Below are positions 1 through 5,056 of a stretch of DNA of 7,572 bases, in pieces. The notes under the pieces are model-generated. The model saw only the letters and a list, made by a program, of their open reading frames with translations. It did no database searches and was not told the origin of the DNA. Location of the stretch: positions 1-7,572 of the forward strand of contig SOJY01000209.1 in the NCBI GenBank assembly GCA_004376385.1. The letters run 5' to 3'. Both the position numbers and the translations under genes were made by a program. Source of the DNA: Candidatus Bathyarchaeum sp. (GTDB lineage: Archaea > Thermoproteota > Bathyarchaeia > Bathyarchaeales > Bathyarchaeaceae). Each line of letters starts with the position of its first letter. Position 1 is the stretch's first letter.

Positions 1-31
1 AAGAAAGGGAGAGATTTTTGGTTTTTTCGGT

Positions 32-1423
32 TTATGCGATGTTGCTTAGTTCGTCATTGAGCCATGGGTAGAGCTGTTTGAGTTTTTTCATGGCTTCGTC
101 GACTTTTGCTTTCGGGTAATCGTATGGAAGTAGCTTGCCGTGGTTGTAGTCGTCGTAAGCTTTCATGTCAAAGTGACCGTGACCACATAACAGGAACAGT
201 ATTGTTTTTTCTTCGCCTGTTTCTTTGCATTTGAGTGCTTCGTCAATTGTAGCTTTTATTGCGTGTGCAGGTTCAGGAGCTGGAATTATTCCTTCAGTTT
301 GGGTGAACAGTTTCGCTGCTTCAAATGCTTCAAGCTGGTTGTATGCCCTAGATTGAAGAACGCCTTCCTCTTTTAGCAGACTAAGAGTTGGAGCCATTCC
401 GTGGTAACGTAATCCTCCGGCGTGGATTGGCGCAGGTATGAAAGTGTGACCTACTGTGTGCATTTTGACCAACGGTATTATTTTTGCTGTGTCTCCGTGG
501 TCGTAGGTGTAGTATCCTTTTGTAACCTTAGGACATGCCGAAGACTCAACTGCGATAAACTCTGCTTCCTTCTGGGCTTTACCTTTGACTTTGTCGTAGT
601 AGTATGGCCAGAAAAGTCCTGAGAAACTGCTTCCTCCACCTATACAACCTATAACTTGATCGGGGTATTCGTCCACCATTTCCAGCTGTTTCTGGGTTTC
701 AAGACCTATAACAGTTTGATGAAGCAGAACGTGATTTACGACGCTTCCTATAGTATATTTCACGTTATCTGTAGTGAGCGCTTCTTCAACTGCTTCGCTA
801 ATGGCTATTCCAAGACTGCCTGTGCTGTCTGGGTCAGACTCCAAAATGGCTCTACCGCTTTTTGTTCGGTTTGTTGGGCTTGAAAAGACTTCGGCTCCCC
901 AAGTTTCCATCATAATCTTTCGGTATGGTTTTTGGTGATAGCTTGCACTTACCATGTAAACCGTAGCGTCAAGTCCAAACAACATGCAGCTGTAGGACAA
1001 AGCAGAACCCCACTGTCCTGCCCCAGTTTCGGTCGTTACTCTTTCCAGTCCATCTTTTGTAGCGTAATATGCTTGAGCAACAGCAGTGTTTGTTTTGTGG
1101 CTTCCCGCAGGACTCACGCCCTCGTATTTGTAGTAAATCTTGGCTGGAGTCTTCAACGCTTTTTCTAGACCAGTTGCCCTGAAGAGGGGGCTTGGTCTCC
1201 AAATTCGGTACGCTTCTCGCACCGGTTCAGGTATGTCTATCCACCGTTCCATGCTGTATTCTTGTTTTAGACACTCGCTTGGAAACAGTGGAGGCGGTAG
1301 TTTCACGGGTTCTCTTGTTTCTGGATGTATCATGGGCGGCAATTCTTTTGGAAGGTCAGGCAGAATATTGTACCACTGTTTGGGTATTTCTTCTTCATCT
1401 AACAATATCTTTTTAGATACCAT
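32..1423 (-). CDS. trpB: TrpB2-type tryptophan synthase beta chain
   Basis: A 463-residue PLP enzyme that condenses indole with serine (or, as reported for some TrpB2 enzymes, O-phosphoserine) to give tryptophan in the cytoplasm. Visible landmarks are the PLP-lysine motif GSHKTNTA with Lys110, the catalytic-loop motif TETGAGQWG at 131-139 with Glu132, the phosphate-binding loop GGGSSFSG at 262-269, EPAHA at 384-388, and the C-terminal CGHGHFDM at 413-420. The extended N-terminus of about 75 residues before WRPSPL and the total length identify the TrpB2 subfamily; TrpB1 is about 400 residues. The start at 1423 is supported by a GTGATC Shine-Dalgarno-like match at 1428-1433 and by a TATA element about 50 bases upstream. 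No trpA or other trp gene is present in the window, so it looks stand-alone. It is transcribed divergently from a TrpY-like regulator. Family and frame are very secure; whether it partners TrpA elsewhere is unknown. Confidence 0.96.
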   Translation of the reverse strand: MVSKKILLDEEEIPKQWYNILPDLPKELPPMIHPETREPVKLPPPLFPSECLKQEYSMERWIDIPEPVREAYRIWRPSPLFRATGLEKALKTPAKIYYKYEGVSPAGSHKTNTAVAQAYYATKDGLERVTTETGAGQWGSALSYSCMLFGLDATVYMVSASYHQKPYRKIMMETWGAEVFSSPTNRTKSGRAILESDPDSTGSLGIAISEAVEEALTTDNVKYTIGSVVNHVLLHQTVIGLETQKQLEMVDEYPDQVIGCIGGGSSFSGLFWPYYYDKVKGKAQKEAEFIAVESSACPKVTKGYYTYDHGDTAKIIPLVKMHTVGHTFIPAPIHAGGLRYHGMAPTLSLLKEEGVLQSRAYNQLEAFEAAKLFTQTEGIIPAPEPAHAIKATIDEALKCKETGEEKTILFLLCGHGHFDMKAYDDYNHGKLLPYDYPKAKVDEAMKKLKQLYPWLNDELSNIA

Positions 1424-1430
1424 AAATGAT

Positions 1431-1472
1431 CACTTCAGCTTTTTGAGAATTAACTTTTTTTACTATGAAGTG
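1431..1472. repeat. Spaced inverted repeat, candidate operator
   Basis: CACTTCA at 1431-1437 and its exact reverse complement TGAAGTG at 1466-1472 are separated by 28 bases. The right arm abuts the TATA element and the left arm lies just upstream of the trpB2 ribosome binding site. The placement suits a repressor that blocks either direction, the neighbouring TrpY-like protein being the obvious candidate. A 7-bp repeat can occur by chance, so this is a suggestion. The TGTACA box of characterised TrpY is absent here. Confidence 0.3.
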
Positions 1473-1481
1473 TTTATATAA
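1473..1481. promoter_or_regulatory. Shared palindromic TATA element between trpB2 and the TrpY-like gene
   Basis: TTTATATAA lies here with a perfectly palindromic core, TTATATAA, at 1474-1481. Read on the plus strand it lies about 25-30 bases before the expected start of a short leader for the gene at 1521. Read on the minus strand it is preceded by GGCAAAGC, a plausible BRE, and would start trpB2 transcription near 1450. One TATA element could therefore serve both directions, or two preinitiation complexes could exclude each other. Assigned by sequence and spacing only. Confidence 0.72.
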
Positions 1482-1506
1482 GCTTTGCCGAACAACAGTT
1501 TACCTT

Positions 1507-1510
1507 GAGG
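1507..1510 (+). promoter_or_regulatory. Ribosome binding site of the TrpY-like gene
   Basis: GAGG followed by ten bases to the ATG at 1521, inside a short leader of about 20 bases downstream of the TATA element. It supports the chosen start. Confidence 0.5.
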
Positions 1511-1520
1511 AAAAGAAGAT

Positions 1521-2024
1521 ATGTGGAGTCAAATCAAGGAATTTTTCAAGGATTTGCCCGCACAACAACGTGTTGCACAACTTTTGTTCGAGAGAGGGTT
1601 CCAAGTTAGGGAAGACGGCAAAGTTGTCAGCGGTGGAATAGAGATACCGCACACACAAATCGGAAAGGAAGTGGGTGTTGAACGCCGAGCTGTCGACAGC
1701 ACTGTTCAAACGATACTCTCAAAGAATGAACTGAAGAGAATATACATGAATCTTAGGCAAGTGTGCTCGTTGCAGGAGGTCGCTCGAGAGTTCAACCTGA
1801 GCGTGATTGTTTTCGTTCCTGAAAATGCCAGCCAGACAGGCATCATAGCTGACGTCACGAAGATAGTGTCAGAAAATAGTCTCAGTATAAGGCAGGCTCT
1901 AGCAGAGGACCCGAGCATAAGTGCACACCCCAAATTAACCCTGATTCTTGAGGGGGATATTCCCTCAGAGCTAATCAGCAAGATAAGGAAACTGCCCGGA
2001 ACCAGAAGCATCACAGTGTACTAG
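1521..2024 (+). CDS. TrpY-like HTH-ACT transcriptional regulator (COG2150 type)
   Basis: A 167-residue cytoplasmic DNA-binding protein. Residues 13-75 hold a helix-turn-helix region (RVAQLLFERGFQV, then IEIPHTQIGKEVGVERRAVDST) and residues 93-167 form an ACT domain (VIVFVPENASQTGIIADVTKIVSENSL... TLILEG). The layout and wording match the archaeal COG2150 group, 'regulator of amino acid metabolism, contains ACT domain', to which TrpY of Methanothermobacter belongs as I recall. TrpY represses trp genes, including trpB2, in response to tryptophan. The gene is divergent from trpB2, with 97 bases between the two starts, which fits control of trpB2 and of itself. Tandem TAG stops end the gene at 2022-2027, and its 3' end overlaps the convergent DUF998 gene by 14 bp. 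The ligand is inferred from context, not shown; another amino acid is possible. Confidence 0.9.
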   Translation: MWSQIKEFFKDLPAQQRVAQLLFERGFQVREDGKVVSGGIEIPHTQIGKEVGVERRAVDSTVQTILSKNELKRIYMNLRQVCSLQEVAREFNLSVIVFVPENASQTGIIADVTKIVSENSLSIRQALAEDPSISAHPKLTLILEGDIPSELISKIRKLPGTRSITVY

Positions 2025-2568
2025 TAGATTCTTTGCCGAAGTATATTCTGATGGCGGAGTACATGATCCACAAGACAACAAGTTTTGACACCGTTTCTGG
2101 AACAGCTATTCCAACATTGAATACGTTCAATGCGTAAAGTAACCATGAAAACATGACTACCAGAAATGTGATGAGTGCCACAGCCGACCTTTTTTCTACA
2201 GTGTACACGATAGAGGTAACGCTCAGCATCACAAAATGAGGCACTGCCACCGCATAATGAAGAGACCCATATGCCGCGTTAAACGCTGCTAACAACTGGA
2301 CTAAAAAAGTTGAAACCAACAAGCAGAAGCTACTATATTTGGCGTGTTTTTGGAAAACCGTTAATGCGTAGATCATTAGAAGAAAACCTGCCAGCAACAA
2401 ACCGAGGTTAAATATGGAAGCGACATCGCTGTTAACTGCGTGTCCGAGATCACTTAAGGCGTTACTTTCCCAACTGAACCATGGCGAAAGAACCAGTGAC
2501 ACTATGATGGACATGTAAACTAGTAAGGGTCCAAAAACTCCGAACAACGCATAGACCCTCTCTTCCAT
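2011..2568 (-). CDS. DUF998 family integral membrane protein
   Basis: A 185-residue hydrophobic protein with about six predicted membrane helices (roughly 6-28, 51-72, 78-98, 104-123, 127-147 and 158-176). The conserved loop after helix 1, SPWFSWESNALSDLGHAVN at 28-46 followed by SIFNLGLLLAG, is the hallmark of DUF998; His104 and His111 lie in the fourth segment. The biochemical function of the family is not established. The frame opens at ATG 2583, but I prefer the second Met at 2568, because GGAG at 2578-2581 lies nine bases before it while nothing comparable precedes 2583. The gene sits 56 bases downstream of the AbrB-ACT gene on the same strand with no clear promoter between, so co-transcription is likely. 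The 3' end overlaps the convergent regulator by 14 bp. Family assignment is good; role unknown. Confidence 0.85.
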   Translation of the reverse strand: MEERVYALFGVFGPLLVYMSIIVSLVLSPWFSWESNALSDLGHAVNSDVASIFNLGLLLAGFLLMIYALTVFQKHAKYSSFCLLVSTFLVQLLAAFNAAYGSLHYAVAVPHFVMLSVTSIVYTVEKRSAVALITFLVVMFSWLLYALNVFNVGIAVPETVSKLVVLWIMYSAIRIYFGKESTSTL

Positions 2569-2577
2569 AGTCCGTAA

Positions 2578-2581
2578 CTCC
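2578..2581 (-). promoter_or_regulatory. Ribosome binding site deciding the DUF998 start
   Basis: GGAG on the minus strand, nine bases before ATG 2568. It overlaps the alternative upstream ATG (2581-2583), which lacks its own site; this favours the shorter protein. Confidence 0.5.
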
Positions 2582-2624
2582 ATTGAGAAGTAACTTTCTT
2601 GGTTAGACGCTCATAACAGAATTC

Positions 2625-3032
2625 CTAGGTGTAACGTCGGAACTTCACTTCCTTCGCAGCTCCCTCAGCAACTATTTGGCGCTCAAGTTCTTCCAGCGTG
2701 CATTTGCATCTTGAAACGTCGGCGACGACAACCCACTCAGCCGATCTTCCTCTCCGAAGAGTCCTAGATTCGCTGGATAGCAGATCAACTCCTTGCTTTG
2801 CTAGGATGTTTGCCGCTTTTGCGAGAGCACCCGGAATGTCTGAGAAGGCGATGCTTAATTCAACCAGTTTTGCTTCAGGGTCGGCGAAGGGGGTGATCCG
2901 AATATCTTTCTCGTCTAAATCAGCTATCAACATGACGTACATTCCCTCTGAGAGCCTCACGGCTTCACGAATAGATGAGGGCATTGTGATTCTTCCTCGT
3001 GAGTCTACTCGAACTATCTCGGTCATTCGCAT
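2625..3032 (-). CDS. SpoVT/AbrB-ACT fusion transcriptional regulator
   Basis: A 135-residue protein in two parts. Residues 4-50 are a swapped-hairpin AbrB/SpoVT DNA-binding domain (IVRVDSRGRITMPSSIREAVRLSEGMYVML). Residues 56-133 resemble an ACT domain, starting LVELSIAFSDIPGALAKAANILAKQGVDLL, with the glycine and aliphatic pattern typical of the loop that binds amino acids. AbrB-type domains bind DNA as dimers, and ACT domains usually sense small ligands, often amino acids. The gene is divergent from the histidine operon and shares its TATA region, so a local, possibly histidine-responsive regulator is the simplest inference. GGAGACC at 3040-3046 lies before ATG 3032; Met3 at 3026 is an alternative start. 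Downstream on the same strand is the DUF998 gene. Domain calls are firm; target and ligand are inferred. Confidence 0.88.
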   Translation of the reverse strand: MRMTEIVRVDSRGRITMPSSIREAVRLSEGMYVMLIADLDEKDIRITPFADPEAKLVELSIAFSDIPGALAKAANILAKQGVDLLSSESRTLRRGRSAEWVVVADVSRCKCTLEELERQIVAEGAAKEVKFRRYT

Positions 3033-3054
3033 GTTGTTTGGTCTCCATTATTCA

Positions 3055-3062
3055 TTCCGGAA
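3055..3062. repeat. Palindrome TTCCGGAA at the BRE of the his promoter
   Basis: A perfect 8-bp palindrome overlapping the BRE and ending three bases before the TATA element. A protein bound here would block TFB/TBP loading on the his promoter and lie near the predicted start of the divergent transcript. Candidate operator only. Confidence 0.3.
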
Positions 3063-3065
3063 ACC

Positions 3066-3074
3066 TTTATATAA
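3066..3074. promoter_or_regulatory. Shared palindromic TATA element between the AbrB-ACT gene and the his operon
   Basis: TTTATATAA with palindromic core TTATATAA at 3067-3074; the ten-base word TTTATATAAG also occurs in the trpB2 promoter region. On the plus strand GGAAACC just upstream is a good BRE, predicting a his-operon start near 3095 and a leader of about 30 bases. On the minus strand the same box would start the AbrB-ACT transcript near 3045. Assigned by sequence and spacing only. Confidence 0.75.
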
Positions 3075-3088
3075 GATGTGTGGAATAT

Positions 3089-3113
3089 GGGTTTCAACCC
3101 ACTAATTACCCAC
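3089..3113. repeat. Dyad GGGTT-TC-AACCC with repeated ACCCAC words near the his transcription start
   Basis: A 12-base dyad with 5-bp arms occupies 3089-3100, at the predicted his transcription start. ACCCAC occurs at 3097-3102 and again at 3108-3113, 11 bases apart, about one helical turn. The arrangement fits an operator for a dimeric repressor such as the adjacent AbrB-ACT protein. Short words like these also arise by chance. Confidence 0.3.
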
Positions 3114-3118
3114 GGAGG
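3114..3118 (+). promoter_or_regulatory. Ribosome binding site ahead of the out-of-frame ATG at 3126
   Basis: GGAGG with seven bases to ATG 3126, and the strongest initiation signal in the his leader. That ATG reads only 21 codons before TAA at 3189-3191 and is one base out of frame with hisZ. A second GGAGG at 3133-3137 follows the ATG and lies within the coding stretch. Confidence 0.6.
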
Positions 3119-3138
3119 AAAAACGATGCAAAGGAGGA

Positions 3139-4416
3139 ATAACATTCACAAGACTACACACCCCAAAAGGAACAAGAGACATCCTACCTAACGAAGTCAA
3201 ACAATACAGTTACATCGAATACCAGCTAAGAAAAAATTTTGGACTATGGGACTACCGTGAGGTCCGCTCCCCCACCATCGAATTCGTCGAAACACTATCC
3301 ACAGGCGTAGGATCAGAACTGGTCGACGCCATGTTCAAGTTCCAAGACTTCGACGGAAAACTTTTGGCACTAAGAGCCGAAATGACGGCGCCAGTCGCCA
3401 GAATCGTGACAACCAGAATGCAATCCGCACCAGAGCCAATCCGCCTATTCTACGTCAACAACGTTTTCAGGTACAACCAATCTTACCTCAACAGAGAACG
3501 AGAGTTCTGCCAAGCAGGAGTTGAACTTGTCGGCTGCAACACCTCTGAAGCTGACGGAGAAATACTGGCCCTACTCATATCCTCTCTCAAACAAGTTGGC
3601 TTGAAGGAAGTACGAATCGATTTGGGTCACGCCAGCCTCCTCAAAGACCTGTTAGATACAGCAGAAATAGATAAACAACAAAAAGTCGCCATTCAGGCTC
3701 TCCTAGCGTGTAGAGACTCCGTGGGACTAAAAAAACTCATGGAACAGAACAGTTTCCCCTCAAACCTGAGAGAAGCTTTCATTGAGCTTTCCTGCTGCAG
3801 AACATTAAATGAACTCTCTTCTGTTTCGTTAAGCGGTTCAAAATATGATAAGGCAAACAAGCAGTTAGAGAGCCTAGCCGAACTGCAAGAAACCCTAAAT
3901 GACTATAAAGTAGAGGACATGGTTTTCTTCGATTTTTCATTAACAAAAAAGATCGAATACTACACAGGAATGGTGTTCGAGGCATCTGTTCCAAATTTAG
4001 GTCTTCCACTCGGCAGCGGAGGCAGATACGACAAATTCATCGAAAAATTTGGAAAACTTGATCTCCCAGCAACAGGCTTCGCATTGGAAATCGGAAAACT
4101 CCTCCAAGCCCTCACAGCACAGGGCTTCGAAATCCCAAAAAATACGAGAACCAAGGTTATTGTGGCATCCAAATTCAGGAACACTGCAGTAGAGGCAGTT
4201 AAGACTCTTCGTGAAGCAGGAGTCATCGCCTCACTGGAAGTAACAAGAAGAAGCCTCGAAAAAACAATAGAATATGGAAAGATCATGGAAACAGATTACG
4301 TGGTTTCCGTTGATTCGTCACTCGAGGCTCCCGTAACCGTTTACGACATAAAAGCAAGCACTTCAAAAAAAGTAACGTTCAAAACGTTCCTGAGAGACCT
4401 CGGAGGTCAACCCTAA
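3139..4416 (+). CDS. hisZ: HisZ, ATP phosphoribosyltransferase regulatory subunit (5' end unresolved)
   Basis: A histidyl-tRNA-synthetase-like protein that would pair with short HisG to catalyse and feedback-regulate ATP plus PRPP to phosphoribosyl-ATP. Residues are numbered from 3139. The class II N-terminal motif PKGTRDILP is at 9-17, the motif-2 region is FRYNQSYLNREREFCQAGVELVG, and GGRYD is at 294-298. The catalytic RGLDYY motif of genuine HisRS reads KKIEYY (270-275); losing that arginine argues for HisZ, as do LRAEMTAPVAR and the following short hisG. A domain resembling the HisRS anticodon-binding domain remains at about 335-425. The first canonical start in frame is ATG 3331, which would delete 64 conserved residues. 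No ATG, GTG or TTG occurs between the TAA at 3103 and 3331. The start given (ATA) only marks where homology can begin; a one-base shift from ATG 3126 is likelier. The stop lies one base before hisG. The alternative is a divergent HisRS. Confidence 0.87.
   Translation: MTFTRLHTPKGTRDILPNEVKQYSYIEYQLRKNFGLWDYREVRSPTIEFVETLSTGVGSELVDAMFKFQDFDGKLLALRAEMTAPVARIVTTRMQSAPEPIRLFYVNNVFRYNQSYLNREREFCQAGVELVGCNTSEADGEILALLISSLKQVGLKEVRIDLGHASLLKDLLDTAEIDKQQKVAIQALLACRDSVGLKKLMEQNSFPSNLREAFIELSCCRTLNELSSVSLSGSKYDKANKQLESLAELQETLNDYKVEDMVFFDFSLTKKIEYYTGMVFEASVPNLGLPLGSGGRYDKFIEKFGKLDLPATGFALEIGKLLQALTAQGFEIPKNTRTKVIVASKFRNTAVEAVKTLREAGVIASLEVTRRSLEKTIEYGKIMETDYVVSVDSSLEAPVTVYDIKASTSKKVTFKTFLRDLGGQP
4402..4407 (+). 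promoter_or_regulatory. Ribosome binding site of hisG inside the end of hisZ
   Basis: GGAGGT, ten bases before ATG 4418 and within the last codons of hisZ. It supports coupled translation and fixes the hisG start. Confidence 0.7.
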
Positions 4417-4417
4417 A

Positions 4418-5050
4418 ATGAAAAAGAAGATCCGAATAGCAATAGCAAACAAGGGACGCATTAAACAACCGACAATGGATGCGTTAGCTCGGGCAGGCAT
4501 AACAATACTGGAAGAAGAAAGAACCTACGTTTCCAAGACCTCAGACCCAAGATATGAGGCAATCTTCGCCAGAGCCAATGATATTCCAGTCTACGTCCAC
4601 TACGGCGCCGTAGACCTCGGCATCACCGGCCACGACCTTATACTCGAAAGAGAAGCAAACGTTCTCGAATTACTGGACCTAGAATTCGGAAAGGCAACTC
4701 TCGTCGTTGCTGTACCAGAAAGTTCACCAATCAACAGGGTAAACGACGTTCCTGCTTTGACAAGGGTCGCAACCGAATTTCCAAACATCACCAGAAAATA
4801 TTTCGAAAAACAAGGAAAACAAGTAGAAGTCCTTGAGGTCAGCGGAACAGCAGAACTCGCACCGAAACTGGGTTTGGCACAGATAATTGTGGACATAACC
4901 TCAAGCGGCGAAACATTGCGAAAAAACAAACTTAGGGTAATCGGTACGATCCTTGACACAACAAGTAGACTAGCCTGCAACAAAATCGCATATAGAACCT
5001 TTGAGAAGGAAATCAGCGAGCTACAGTCCAAACTGCGAGGAGAGGCATGA
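4418..5050 (+). CDS. hisG: HisG, ATP phosphoribosyltransferase catalytic subunit, short form
   Basis: A 210-residue enzyme for the committed step of histidine synthesis, joining PRPP to N1 of ATP. Recognisable segments are NKGR at 11-14 near the start, DLGITGHD at 66-73, SGTAELAPKLG at 142-152 and the PRPP-binding loop VDITSSGETLRKN at 158-170. Long-form HisG has about 290 residues with a C-terminal ACT-like regulatory domain. This one ends soon after the catalytic core, so it is the short form that works with HisZ. The start one base after the hisZ stop, behind GGAGGT, indicates coupled and perhaps balanced synthesis of the two subunits. hisD follows six bases after the stop. No key motif is missing. 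Confidence 0.96.
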   Translation: MKKKIRIAIANKGRIKQPTMDALARAGITILEEERTYVSKTSDPRYEAIFARANDIPVYVHYGAVDLGITGHDLILEREANVLELLDLEFGKATLVVAVPESSPINRVNDVPALTRVATEFPNITRKYFEKQGKQVEVLEVSGTAELAPKLGLAQIIVDITSSGETLRKNKLRVIGTILDTTSRLACNKIAYRTFEKEISELQSKLRGEA

Positions 5051-5056
5051 ACAAAA

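Noticed and set aside
1..31. Terminator downstream of trpB2
   Set aside because: On the minus strand there is only a pyrimidine-rich stretch with no clear oligo-T run or hairpin; the T-rich runs are on the wrong strand.
1483..1492. Ten-base word CTTTGCCGAA repeated at 2031-2040
   Set aside because: The second copy lies inside the DUF998 coding end, and a ten-base match is expected by chance in a window this size.
3126..3191. His leader peptide from ATG 3126 (21 codons, three His)
   Set aside because: The histidines are scattered, no terminator/antiterminator hairpins follow, and the reading overlaps conserved HisZ coding sequence in another frame. It is better explained as the displaced hisZ start.
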